DNA from: Microvirga arabica
GTDB taxonomy: Bacteria > Pseudomonadota > Alphaproteobacteria > Rhizobiales > Beijerinckiaceae
Length of the DNA stretch: 64,000 bases
Direction of reading: 5' to 3'
Assembly (NCBI RefSeq): GCF_016811235.1
Contig: NZ_JAFBID010000026.1
Location: 1-64,000 of the forward strand
The notes under the pieces are model-generated. The model was given only the letters and a program-made list of their open reading frames with translations. It searched no databases and was not told the origin of the DNA. How positions within the stretch are numbered: the first letter of the stretch is position 1; each line of letters opens with the position of its first letter. The position numbers and the translations under genes were made by a program. Of this stretch, positions 33,257 to 41,543 are shown in pieces.

Positions 33257-33979
33257 ATGGACCACGATCTCGCCGACAGGGCACAGCCCTCGACTCTGGC
33301 CCAGCGCGCTCAACCTTCTATAGCAACCTACCTGATCTGCCAGAACACGCTGCTTCGCACAGGTGTCAGCCGCATTCTCGACGGGACGCGGTTCACGGTG
33401 GCAGACGACAAGTCTAGCGGGCACGAGGTGCCGGATCTCGTCATCCTCTGCGATAGCCTTTCACACGAGGGCTCCGTTGAGACGATCCGACAGCTGAAGG
33501 CGCAGTATCCTGGTGCTCGCGTGGTCGCACTGGGCGACAACCTCGATCCTTGGACAGTTCGGGAATTATGCGCTGCTGGGCTCGATGGTCTGTGCCCATC
33601 CGGAATGTCCCCACCTGCCATGTGCAAGGCACTGGAATTGGTGATGCTGGGTGAGAGATTCTTGCCGATCTCGGTTAGCCTCGCCCTTCTCAACCAGCCG
33701 TCTGCCCCGCAGCCGCCGACAATGGGCCCGGCGAATGACCCTGCAGCACTAGCCGGTAAGTTCTCGGATCGCGAAGCTCAGATCCTGAAATGTCTCACAA
33801 CGGGAGCCTCGAACAAGCTCATCGCACGGGAGCTTGGTCTGGCTGAGGCCACGGTTAAGGTGCACATCAAGGCGATCCTGCGCAAGGCCAAAGCTGCCAA
33901 TCGCACCCAGGCGGCTATGTGGGCATCCCAGCATTTTGGACTGGCCGCTCACTCTCCAGCGGTGGAACTCGCCAGATAA
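33257..33979 (+). CDS. LuxR/NarL-type regulator with degenerate receiver
   Basis: 240 residues. The C-terminal 65 (KFSDREAQILKCLTTGASNK, LIARELGLAEATVKVHIKAI, LRKAKAANRTQAAMWA) is a standard LuxR HTH. The N-terminal 130 residues have receiver topology (TYLICQNTLLRTGVSRILDG, VPDLVILCDSL, ARVVALGDNLD) but lack the acidic pair after strand 1 and a clear DxxMP phospho-acceptor loop. It is therefore probably phosphorylation-independent or senses another ligand. GGAAG precedes the start. No kinase gene adjoins. Confidence 0.8.
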   Translation: MDHDLADRAQPSTLAQRAQPSIATYLICQNTLLRTGVSRILDGTRFTVADDKSSGHEVPDLVILCDSLSHEGSVETIRQLKAQYPGARVVALGDNLDPWTVRELCAAGLDGLCPSGMSPPAMCKALELVMLGERFLPISVSLALLNQPSAPQPPTMGPANDPAALAGKFSDREAQILKCLTTGASNKLIARELGLAEATVKVHIKAILRKAKAANRTQAAMWASQHFGLAAHSPAVELAR

Positions 33980-34134
33980 GAGAGGCTTCAGTGCACCCTG
34001 GCAGATCATGCGCACCTCTGTCGCTGGAACCTGGGTCGCTCGTTACTGCCAAGGTTCCTTCTTTGTTCTTGACATCATCTGAGCAGGTTTGCATCATTTC
34101 CTAAAACCACACAGCAGGTTACTGGGGGCAGGGC

Positions 34135-34521
34135 ATGACACAAGCGCAGAAGTGCCGGGTTCTCATTGTTGAGGACGAGGCGGCAATCTCGATCCTGATG
34201 GAGGACATGCTGTCCAATCTCGGCATTGAGATTGTCGGACCTGCCTCACGGCTCGATCCAGCCCTGCAACTCGCCCGTGAGGCGGACCTCGACGCCGCGA
34301 TCGTGGACATCAACATTGGTGGCGTTCAGTCTTATCCGGTTGCCGATGTGCTGTGCAGCAGAGGGATCCCGGTGATCTTCGCCACAGGCTATGGCTCGTC
34401 GGTTTTGCCCGAGCGCTTCAAATCCTGCCCAATCTTGCAGAAGCCGTTCGACCAGCATCGGTTCAGCGAGATCCTGCACACTGCCTTGGACGAGAGTCCG
34501 TGCGAGATCGCGGTCGTCTAA
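34135..34521 (+). CDS. Receiver-only response regulator
   Basis: 128 residues. Receiver with VLIVEDEAAISILMEDMLSN, AAIVDINIGGVQSYPVADVL, IFATGYGSSVLPERF and LQKPFDQHRFSEIL. Closely related to the protein at 26739. GGGGGCAGGGC precedes the ATG. No output domain. The partner kinase is not encoded beside it. Confidence 0.85.
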   Translation: MTQAQKCRVLIVEDEAAISILMEDMLSNLGIEIVGPASRLDPALQLAREADLDAAIVDINIGGVQSYPVADVLCSRGIPVIFATGYGSSVLPERFKSCPILQKPFDQHRFSEILHTALDESPCEIAVV

Positions 34522-34589
34522 ACGCTTTCCGCTCTCGCCTTATAACGATGTAAGCGAGCTTCGCCTTTACGCACTTAAGCTGAGTGGAG

Positions 34590-34890
34590 CAAGCTGTTGA
34601 GGAGCCTGACGAGGGTATCAGGATCAACCGGCTTGCCGATGAACAAAGCCCCTTCCGGCAAACTCCTTCTGACTGGGAGCAACCCGCCCCGACACGATCA
34701 GAATGCCGATGTCCCGCGGATCCGCCCGCACCCTTCGTGCCAGTTCGAAGCCGTTGATGCTGCCCCTGGGCATCTCCAGTCGGTGACAACGGCCTGAATG
34801 TCGGGAGCAGATTGCAGAACCTGCAAGGCATCGCCCGTGCTTGCTGTAGCAAGGTTCTTTGCTGAGGTTCATCGGAACAAGTGATCTTCA
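34590..34890 (-). pseudogene. Remnant of a receiver-only response regulator
   Basis: Three minus-strand frames carry consecutive pieces of a receiver like that at 46986. They are DIQAVVTD (near 34790), EMPRGSINGFELARRVRADP then DIGILIVSGRVAPSQ (34680-34775), and FIGKPVDPDTLVRLLNSL (34595-34650). At least two indels separate them, one deleting a base in the codons around the conserved acceptor Asp loop. The N-terminal third is unrecognisable. Clear decay of one copy of the receiver family. Confidence 0.7.
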
Positions 34891-34945
34891 AAGGGCATAA
34901 GTGAAAGCTGAGGGAAGATCTCCCGCCCTTACGAAGAAAGGTTCT

Positions 34946-34993
34946 ATGCGTAAAGTGTATCTGATCCTTTTGCTAAGCCTTCTGCTCTTCTAG
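34946..34993 (+). CDS. Very short hydrophobic peptide ORF
   Basis: MRKVYLILLLSLLLF, 15 residues, with AAAGG six bases before the ATG. A basic start followed by a pure hydrophobic run is typical of small membrane peptides (for example type I toxins or leader peptides). No antisense RNA or downstream partner is identified, so it may be accidental. Confidence 0.25.
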   Translation: MRKVYLILLLSLLLF

Positions 34994-35073
34994 TCCTGGA
35001 TCATGAAGTTGCTGTGGTGGCACTTCGTGTAAGCTCGCCAGGCGGGCGCCTGCCTATTTTGTGCCTCAAACGA

Positions 35074-35104
35074 AAAAGGCCCGGGGTTTCCCCGGGCCTT
35101 TTCT
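35074..35104 (-). terminator. Terminator of the porin gene
   Basis: AAAAGGCCCGGGG, three-base loop, CCCCGGGCCTTTT: a perfect 13-bp stem, flanked by T-runs when read on either strand. It lies 21 bases after the stop of the outer-membrane protein gene. Confidence 0.85.
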
Positions 35105-35124
35105 GTCTCTGTGAAAGAGAGATC

Positions 35125-35862
35125 TTAGTAGGTGCCGAACTTGTAGCTCAGGCCCACGCGAACCGTGTGGAACTCGATTTCGTTGTCGCCGAGATCAACA
35201 TCGTTGAACACGTTGCTACCACCATCAAAGCTGGTGTAACGGTACTCGAGGCGGGTGGTCAGGTTGTTGGTGAACGCATATTCCACACCAGCGCCAAGCG
35301 TCCAGCCGGTCAGCGTGTCGTCATCGTCACCGACGATGCCGAAGCCGTCCGAGAGGCCCGCGAAGGCAAAACCACCGGTCGCGTAGATCAACGCGCGATC
35401 AAACGCGAAACCGGCGCGAGCGCGGATCGAGCCCTGCCAGTCGAGAGCGTTGCCAGCAAAGCCGTAGTTCGTGAACACGACGCCATCGCGGGTGATCACA
35501 ACGTCTTCATCATCGTCATCGCCGAAGACGCCTTCGATGTCGCCTTCGACGCCGACCACGAACGAGCCGAGCTGAACGTTGTAGCCAGCGTGGACGCCTG
35601 CGAGGAAGCCATCACCTTCGTCGCCGAAGTCGCCGCTCTCCACGACGAAGCCGCCCGGAAGCACGATGTCGTTGTCGTTGGCATTCCAGCCATAGCCGAC
35701 CTGACCACCGACGTAGAAGCCGGTCCAGGTGAAGACCGGAACAGGAGCGAACACCGGAGCCGGAGGAGCAGCGCGCAGCGGCAGGTCGGCAGCAGAAGCG
35801 GCGGAGATGCCGATGGTGACGAGGGCCGTGGCGGCCAGCAGGCCGAGAAGACGGGTTTTCAT
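35125..35862 (-). CDS. Outer-membrane beta-barrel protein (Omp25/31-like)
   Basis: 245 residues. Signal peptide KTRLLGLLAATALVTIGISA ending at ASA-AD. TWTGFYVGGQVGYGWN and FLAGVHAGYNVQLGSFVVGV are the paired strands of the opening barrel. A very acidic loop (GDDDDEDVV) follows, then WQGSIRARAGFAF, GWTLGAGVEYAF and TRLEYRYTSF. It ends VRVGLSYKFGTY, a C-terminal aromatic signature for BAM-dependent insertion. The length fits eight-stranded Omp25-type proteins of rhizobia. Single gene with its own terminator. Confidence 0.85.
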   Translation of the reverse strand: MKTRLLGLLAATALVTIGISAASAADLPLRAAPPAPVFAPVPVFTWTGFYVGGQVGYGWNANDNDIVLPGGFVVESGDFGDEGDGFLAGVHAGYNVQLGSFVVGVEGDIEGVFGDDDDEDVVITRDGVVFTNYGFAGNALDWQGSIRARAGFAFDRALIYATGGFAFAGLSDGFGIVGDDDDTLTGWTLGAGVEYAFTNNLTTRLEYRYTSFDGGSNVFNDVDLGDNEIEFHTVRVGLSYKFGTY

Positions 35863-36018
35863 GAAGACGAATCCTTTGGAGGAGGAGATCTTAAGGCAGA
35901 TTATGGAGAGGCGGGGAAGAATGGCTATGACAAAGATGCAACACCACTCCGGTTTAGGCCCCGCTTGATGGGACCCAAGCCGCGATTATGCTTACCGCAG
36001 TGTTAACAATTCATGCAT

Positions 36019-36117
36019 TTGACACGGTGCGTAGCGCGTGCCCTACTGGTTCTGTTCTTCGGACGGCTCCGAAGGCGAGGAGAAACTGACCCTGCCCCGC
36101 AACGGGCAGGGTCTTTT
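36019..36117 (+). ncRNA. Candidate small RNA with promoter and terminator
   Basis: TTGACA (36019-36024) and CCTACT (36042-36047) are spaced by 17 bases. Downstream are a perfect 7-bp hairpin (CTTCGGA, CGGC, TCCGAAG; 36057-36074) and a terminator (ACCCTGCCC, six-base loop, GGGCAGGGT, CTTTT; 36089-36117). The predicted transcript of about 64 nt holds no ORF. The terminator could instead serve the convergent small gene at 36127, but that would not explain the promoter and first hairpin. Confidence 0.4.
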
Positions 36118-36126
36118 ACGTCTGCA

Positions 36127-36294
36127 TTACAAATCCTGATATCCGCGTCGCCGCTTTGCCTGAGCGATAGCTTCAAGAGTCAGGCCTGCCTCGAGCTCGT
36201 CGGCGAAAACCTCGGCCGGCTCTTGGCCGTTGGTGCCGATCCCTCCCCAATTGCGCGCCCGGCGCACGATCCCCAACGGAACCCGCTCGATCAT
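36127..36294 (-). CDS. Small hypothetical protein
   Basis: 55 residues from the ATG at 36294: MIERVPLGIVRRARNWGGIG, then AEVFADELEAGLTLEAIAQA and a basic end. It reads like a real small soluble protein, but the ribosome-binding site is weak and the frame extends upstream without a start. Possibly a chance frame. Confidence 0.35.
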   Translation of the reverse strand: MIERVPLGIVRRARNWGGIGTNGQEPAEVFADELEAGLTLEAIAQAKRRRGYQDL

Positions 36295-36357
36295 CGTTAA
36301 GTGTTGGTACTCTGACCTTCGATTGACCCGCAGTATCAGGTGCCCATACTGAGCGTG

Positions 36358-36630
36358 ATGAGCCGCCTGATCCGCTATATCCGCAACTCGCTTGCCCGTT
36401 TCTCCAGGGGCCGACCTCAAGACGGTCTTACGGCCATTGAATACGAGGCTGTGTGTCTGATCTCGTACGAAGGTAGAGCGGCTTACGCCCGGGCCCGGCA
36501 GCAGGCCTTCTATTGCCGCGCGAGGGGAAGCGAGCAGGGTTTCCGATTTTGGTCTGAGGTGGCGGCTGAGGTTGATTGGCGGGCAGGTGCGAGCGCGAAA
36601 AAGGACAACCACGGTCAAGATAAAGCGTGA
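36358..36630 (+). CDS. Small hypothetical protein
   Basis: 90 residues from the ATG at 36358. Key segments: LTAIEYEAVCLISYEGRAAY and ARARQQAFYCRARGSEQGFR followed by FWSEVAAEV. Arg/Tyr-rich helices with a Gly-Phe-x-Phe-Trp motif look like a conserved alphaproteobacterial short protein. No signal peptide or known domain. Confidence 0.5.
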   Translation: MSRLIRYIRNSLARFSRGRPQDGLTAIEYEAVCLISYEGRAAYARARQQAFYCRARGSEQGFRFWSEVAAEVDWRAGASAKKDNHGQDKA

Positions 36631-36739
36631 CTTCTAGATGGAAGAAGGGGCTACTTCTACTATCGGTAAAGGAGGATAACGGGCGCTGAAAAAAGGACGG
36701 CGAACCCTGATCCTAATGGAACGGGAACTATCGGAAATT

Positions 36740-36964
36740 TTAGTCCAGCCCCACGGTCTTGGGCGTGCTGGCCTCGACCTCCAGAACCGTCGGCTCCTCG
36801 GCCTCAAGCTCCTTCAGAGCCAGCTCTCGCCAGTAGCGGAGCTCGGCCGTGTCCTTGCCAACCTGCTCCTCGGCTATGATCGCGTCCCAGCCAGGTCCCT
36901 GCTCATCGGCGAGTTGCCGGGCTCGTGCCGTGATCTCCTCTTTCGTAAACCGCGGCGTGGTCAT
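36740..36964 (-). CDS. Small acidic helical protein
   Basis: 74 residues from the ATG at 36964 (GGGAG eight bases upstream; ATG 36982 is an alternative). TTPRFTKEEITARARQLADE, QGPGWDAIIAEEQVGKDTAE and LRYWRELALKELEAEEP are helices with a Trp-Asp turn. It resembles short conserved proteins of Methylobacteriaceae without an assigned role. Cytosolic. Confidence 0.55.
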   Translation of the reverse strand: MTTPRFTKEEITARARQLADEQGPGWDAIIAEEQVGKDTAELRYWRELALKELEAEEPTVLEVEASTPKTVGLD

Positions 36965-37064
36965 CGAGGGGCTCCCTATCAAACGGAGAAGGGGCTCATG
37001 CAGCCCGAGTGTGACGGGACGGTGATGAGCACGATCCTGCTGGGGCGTCCCCCAATAGCTGCAG

Positions 37065-37421
37065 TCAGAAGGGACTACGCTTCGCTAGAGCGTCGAAGCC
37101 GCCTCTCAGCTGCTGAACGCGCTCCTGATATACCTTGCCTAAGCAGGCTCGGTCGGCCCCGCAGGCTGCTCGCCGCTCGAGCCAGGCGGCCTGCTCATCC
37201 TCCATGTCACCGCGGGCGCCCATGCCAAGCAAGGGCTTGAGCTGGGTGTAGAGGACAGCCATCTCGACGTCCGCATCGTTCAGCTGGTGATCAGCGCAGA
37301 TGGCTTTCTCGTCCGCCGCTTCAGCCTTGGAGCAGTCGAAACTGGCAGCCGCGGCGGGCTGCCATGCTGAAATCAGCAATAACGCAGCGAAAGACATGAG
37401 GCGCAGAGCGGTCCTGATCAT
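37065..37421 (-). CDS. Lysozyme-inhibitor LprI/DUF1311-like secreted protein
   Basis: 118 residues from the ATG at 37421 (an ATG at 37454 extends it by 11). Signal peptide RTALRLMSFAALLLISAWQP to AAAAS. The mature protein shows the DUF1311 cysteine pattern: FDCSKAEAADEKAICADHQL, DADVEMAVLY, and QAAWLERRAACGADRACLGK. Four Cys give two disulfides. LprI-type proteins bind lysozyme in the periplasm of some bacteria. The assignment is by pattern; the ligand is unknown. Confidence 0.75.
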   Translation of the reverse strand: MIRTALRLMSFAALLLISAWQPAAAASFDCSKAEAADEKAICADHQLNDADVEMAVLYTQLKPLLGMGARGDMEDEQAAWLERRAACGADRACLGKVYQERVQQLRGGFDALAKRSPF

Positions 37422-37635
37422 GAGATCATCCTTGAGAGCCTGACTGCTGAGCAAACCCCTCCAGTCGATCGAGGCTCCCGGTCATAGGGGTTTGTTGTGA
37501 AGCAGGGTTAACAACCGGTGAGGGCTTTGCGTCTTGCGCGAGACGATCCTGAGCCGGAGCGCGCTGGACAGGCATCTGCCGATCTGGGGAGTGACCCCTC
37601 TCGGTATCGCCGCCGGTGACAGCGGACGAGCCATC

Positions 37636-38208
37636 TTACGGAGGTCTGCTGATTTCCGATCGGGAGCGACGCACGCTACCGCCGGCCATGATCCCGACGG
37701 ACAGCGGGTCGAAGCTGGTCAGGCGGCTGTAGTCACCTCCCGCGCCAGACCCACCCGCCATTCCGGTGCCAATCGGATCCATCCCGGTGATCTCGACCCG
37801 CGTGTTCTCGGCTCCCTCCACCCTGACGAGATCAAACAGGAGGCTCGCGTGCCTGGGCGCCAGCCGCACGCAGCCATACGAGGCCGGGCTCCCGAGGTGG
37901 GTCGTGGCACGGCTGCCGTGAATGGCATGGCCCGCCTCGGTGAAGAAGATCGAGTGCGGCATGGGTGCGTTGTCCCATTCCCGTGAGTCGTGCACCCTGG
38001 CCAGCCGTGACGGCGTGAAGGTGCCGGTCGGCGTCGAGTAGTCGGCCGTGCCCGTCGACACGGGTCAGGAGTAGCGCTGTTCTCCATTGACAGACACGGT
38101 CATGCGCTGGGCGGTCTTGTCGACCACGATCGACACTTCAGCCACTGCAGGACCAGCAAGGACGATGCCGCCGAGCAGTGCAAACAAGGGTGAGATGGCT
38201 CTGTGCAT
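37636..38208 (-). pseudogene. L,D-transpeptidase (YkuD) gene with in-frame stop codon
   Basis: From the ATG at 38208 the frame encodes a signal peptide (MHRAISPLFALLGGIVLAGP) and the start of a YkuD domain (VSIVVDKTAQRMTVSVNGEQ, RYS). A TGA at 38067-38065 interrupts it where a Trp codon (TGG) is expected (YS-W-PVSTGTADYSTPTGTF). The rest is intact: the catalytic motif HGSRATTHLGSPASYGCVRL holds the His and the nucleophile Cys. One G-to-A change accounts for the loss. A start within the second part (GTG near 38061) would give a domain without its first strands and no export signal. Confidence 0.8.
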
Positions 38209-38407
38209 CGATCAGCCTCCGGCGTTGTTCAGGTCCGGGTTAGGACACTGCACAGGGATGACGGTCAAGAACGGCTAAGGTTCCGATATCGAGCAGACTG
38301 TGATGAGCCTGTCGAGATAATGTGTTCAAACCTAATGCACGGCTGCGGCGCCCAGGGCACACAAGGGTGACTGGTCAGGCAGCCGGGAGAGACCGGGAGT
38401 ACTTTCG

Positions 38408-39340
38408 ATGGAGCCATCACACCCCCTCAGCCGCCGCGGTCTCCTCCGTGCCTTGGCGGCAACCAGTGCTACTGCCATGATGTGGCCCCTGACCGGGGTT
38501 GCACAGCCGGGTCCGGTTCTCACGCGAGCCATTCCTTCGACTGGGGAGGCGTTGCCCCTGGTCGGACTCGGCACCTGGATCACGTTCAATGTCGGGCGCG
38601 ACGCCGAAGCACGGGACAGCTGCGCCGAGATTATGCGGGCATTCTTCGCGGCCGGCGGGCGCCTGATCGACTCCTCGCCCATGTACGGCTCATCGCAGGA
38701 GGTGGTCGGCTATGGCCTACAGAAGCTCGGTCCTTCGCCCCGCCTGTTCTCGGCCGACAAGGTCTGGACTTCGTCTGGTTCAGCCGGTCCAAGCCAGATC
38801 GAGGCGTCACGCCGCCACTGGAGGGTTCCTCGCTTCGACCTGCTGCAGGTCCACAATCTCCTGTCCTGGGAGACCCACCTCAGGACGCTCCTCGCCATGA
38901 AGGCGGTCGGCGAGGTGCGCTATGTTGGGATCACCACCTCGGAAGGACGCCGGCACCGCGAGTTCGAGAGCATCATGCGTCAGCATCCGCTCGACTTCAT
39001 TCAGGTGACCTACAACATCCTCGATCGTGAGGTCGAAGAGCGCATTCTGCCCCTGGCGGCCGAGCGCGGCATCGGGGTGATCGTCAACCGGCCATTCCAG
39101 CAGGGTGCCCTGCTTGACCGCCTGGAACGCCACCCGCTCCCGCCTTGGGCGGCCGAGATCGATGCGAGAAGCTGGGCGCAGTTCATCCTGAAGTTCATCG
39201 TCTCACACCCGGCCGTGACCTGCGCCATCCCGGCGACGACCCGGGTGGATCATGTGAGCGAGAACATGGCAGCGGCCAGCGGGCGCCTGCCGGATGCCGC
39301 GCTGCGGGCCCGCATGATCGCTTATGTCGAGGCTCTCTGA
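38408..39340 (+). CDS. Tat-exported aldo/keto reductase
   Basis: 310 residues. The N-terminus carries a twin-arginine signal (LSRRGLLRALAATSATAMMW), so the enzyme is probably exported folded with its cofactor. The AKR TIM barrel follows: LVGLGTW, LIDSSPMYGSSQEV (catalytic Asp and Tyr), FSADKVW (Lys), FDLLQVHNLL (His), VGITTSEGRR and IGVIVNRPFQQG. It lacks the C-terminal NADPH-binding motif of some families, but TCAIPATTRVDHVSENMAAA fits the usual GTxxxxHLxEN site. Its stop codon overlaps the start of the DUF6064 gene (TGATG). Substrate unknown. Confidence 0.85.
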   Translation: MEPSHPLSRRGLLRALAATSATAMMWPLTGVAQPGPVLTRAIPSTGEALPLVGLGTWITFNVGRDAEARDSCAEIMRAFFAAGGRLIDSSPMYGSSQEVVGYGLQKLGPSPRLFSADKVWTSSGSAGPSQIEASRRHWRVPRFDLLQVHNLLSWETHLRTLLAMKAVGEVRYVGITTSEGRRHREFESIMRQHPLDFIQVTYNILDREVEERILPLAAERGIGVIVNRPFQQGALLDRLERHPLPPWAAEIDARSWAQFILKFIVSHPAVTCAIPATTRVDHVSENMAAASGRLPDAALRARMIAYVEAL

Positions 39341-40044
39341 TGGCGGACTGGCTGTCCTACACGCCATCGGATTTCCTGCTGTTTTCGGCCCGTACCTATT
39401 AACGTCTGTTCGAGCTCTACAACCGGGCAATCTGGCCGGCGCAGATCCTGGCGCTGCTGCTCGGCCTTGTCATCCTGTGGCGGCTGCATCGTGCTGGTGG
39501 CTTGCAAGGCTCAGTGGTCACCGTGATCCTTGCGGCCGGCTGGCTTTGGACGGCTTGGGCTTACCTTGTGGAGCATTACGACACGATCAACTGGGCGGCG
39601 CGCTACTTCGCCATCGGCTTTGTTACCGAGGCACTGCTGCTCATCTGGGCAGGCGTCATTCGCAGCCGGCTCTCGATTCAGCCGTATAAAGATTGGATCG
39701 GCCGGACCGGAGTAGGGCTGTTTGTGTTTGCGCTAGTGGTGCAGCCGCTGATTGGCTCGCTTGTCGGTCGCGACTGGAAGCAGGCCGAGATCTTTGGCAT
39801 CGCACCGGATCCCACTGTGCTTGCCACGCTTGGCATCCTGCTGACCGTGGACGAGCAGCCTCGGTTGGGGCTCATGGTCATTCCGCTGATCTGGTGCGCG
39901 CTCAGCGGAGCGACCCTGTGGACCATGGGCTCACCGGATGCCTGGATCATGCCTGTGGCCGGCCTTGGTGCCCTTGGGCTGTCCGTCTATCGGGTGTTGT
40001 CCGCGCGAGGGCAGGGCAGGATTGGGAAACCTGAAGCGAGGTGA
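39340..40044 (+). pseudogene. DUF6064-type membrane protein gene with in-frame stop codon
   Basis: The ATG at 39340 overlaps the stop of the upstream reductase. MADWLSYTPSDFLLFSARTY is followed by TAA at 39400-39402 and then, in the same frame, RLFELYNRAIWPAQILALLL. In this family the junction reads TYYRLFELYN, so the stop most likely replaces a Tyr codon (TAT or TAC to TAA). The rest has six hydrophobic spans and no other lesion to 40044. Restart at a downstream GTG or ATG (39502) would lose the first span. Confidence 0.75.
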
Positions 40045-40489
40045 AACGACTTCCTACCCCTTGCGCCGTATTGCGGCCGAGGCGCTCGTCCGTGCACCGG
40101 GCGATCGAAGGCGGACCCGGAGGCATTTGGAACCAGTAGCGAACGATGTCCGCAGGGCGCTCGCTCTCGAGTGATGCGCTATCCGTCGCCGCAACTCCAC
40201 AGGATGGTAGGTGGACCTTGACTATGAATCGGCATCGAAGCTTTGCCCCCTCCCAAGGAAAGCGCAACGCCTGGATTTAGCGACACAAAATGGAAATCTG
40301 ACGGGTCACGATCGGCGCCGATAATGACCCTATCGACGCTACGAATTCACCAGCCACGTCATGCGCGTAACGTCAGTCGGCTCAAGGGTCCGTATTCGAT
40401 GCTGATTCACACTCTCAGTTTCTGCGGCTCGCCTGAAGAGGGATCAACGGTGCGGCCCGCAGGATCTCGCACCGTCTCTCGCTCCCGCC
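40045..40489. other. Intergenic, about 440 bases, no supported gene
   Basis: The frames open on either strand have antisense-like composition. No hairpin seen. Confidence 0.35.
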
Positions 40490-41152
40490 TTACTGCCGCG
40501 GTGCCGTCGGCGGTGTGTTGCCAGGAGGGCTGGCGGACTGCGGCGGTGGATTGGTGTTGCCGGCAGCCCCTGGCCGGTTTGGTTCATTCTCGCTGTAGCG
40601 GAACGCAGGGGCGTCCTGCAGGTCGGCCTTGGTCATCTTCACCATGGCCCGGTCCGGCCCGCCGTCATCGGCACCTGCGCCGGCCGTGGTGGCGGTGCCC
40701 GCCGTGCCGGTGCTGCCCGTCGTGGTCGGCTGGCCTGCTGGAGGCGCGCCGCCCGGGCTCGCTGGAGTAGCTACACCGCCGGCGGTGTTGGTTCCATAGC
40801 CACCGGCACCGGCGGCCTGGGCTTGGTTGTCGGCCATCCACTGCACCTGGCCATAGGGAATGGCGATGTCCTTCTCGCCAAGGCCAAGGAACCCGCCGAC
40901 GACGCCGACGATGGCCTGGATCTTGCCGTCCTTGCCGACCAGCACCTCATCGACATCGCCGATCTTCTGGTTGTCGGCGCCGTACACATCGACGCCCATC
41001 AATTGCGAGCCGCGCATCAGGTCCGGCGTCATCTGGGTGATGATCTGCCCGGAGCCGGCGGGCTGCGTCGGGGCCGGGCTCGTCTGCGCCAAGGCCGATC
41101 CGGCCATCAGGGCCGTAGCCGCCAAGCCGGCGGCCAGTTGCAGTCTCAACAT
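40490..41152 (-). CDS. Secreted PRC-barrel protein
   Basis: 220 residues from the ATG at 41152 (GGAGG upstream). Signal peptide LRLQLAAGLAATALMAGSAL ends at ALAQ. A PRC-barrel (about residues 40-100) shows LMGVDVYGADNQKIGDVDEV, DGKIQAIVGVVGGFLGLGEK and DIAIPYGQVQWM, the usual strands of this domain. The remainder is low-complexity Pro/Gly/Thr/Ala with VKMTKADLQDAPAFRY, a second conserved block seen in such proteins. Exported PRC-barrel proteins of rhizobia have no settled function. Likely periplasmic. Confidence 0.8.
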   Translation of the reverse strand: MLRLQLAAGLAATALMAGSALAQTSPAPTQPAGSGQIITQMTPDLMRGSQLMGVDVYGADNQKIGDVDEVLVGKDGKIQAIVGVVGGFLGLGEKDIAIPYGQVQWMADNQAQAAGAGGYGTNTAGGVATPASPGGAPPAGQPTTTGSTGTAGTATTAGAGADDGGPDRAMVKMTKADLQDAPAFRYSENEPNRPGAAGNTNPPPQSASPPGNTPPTAPRQ

Positions 41153-41543
41153 GATACCCTCCTTCGAGGTGCATTGCGCCCGGATGGGAGCGCTTGCCAG
41201 GACAACGAGGAGGGGCCGTGATGGGTTCTGCGATCCGGCTCCTGCCCGTCTCGCCTGGGGTAGGCCGCACCTTGGCCCCAAACTACAAGGTGACAGGCGG
41301 CATGGGAAACTCTGTGGGACTGCAACGGGCATGCCCACATGGCGCGTGCCATGCAGCCCTGTTCAGCCTGATCGCGCCAGCGTAAGCGCTCTCCTTTGGC
41401 AGCCTTAAAGCTCTTGGATGAGCCTTCGGCTGCGCAGGCGAAGATCCTGAGCCCTCTTGACCGAGTGCCGTCGCCTACCAAGAAGATTGTAATCGGGCCT
41501 GCAGCAGCGGGGACGTCGGCCTTCGATTCGCGGGAGGACAGCG
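41153..41543. other. Intergenic, about 390 bases, no supported gene
   Basis: No convincing frame. It holds the upstream region of the divergent gene at 41152. Confidence 0.35.

Noticed and set aside
35014-36006. Plus-strand frame of 330 residues across the porin
   Set aside because: Antisense to the porin gene; it runs through the terminator and has no protein features.
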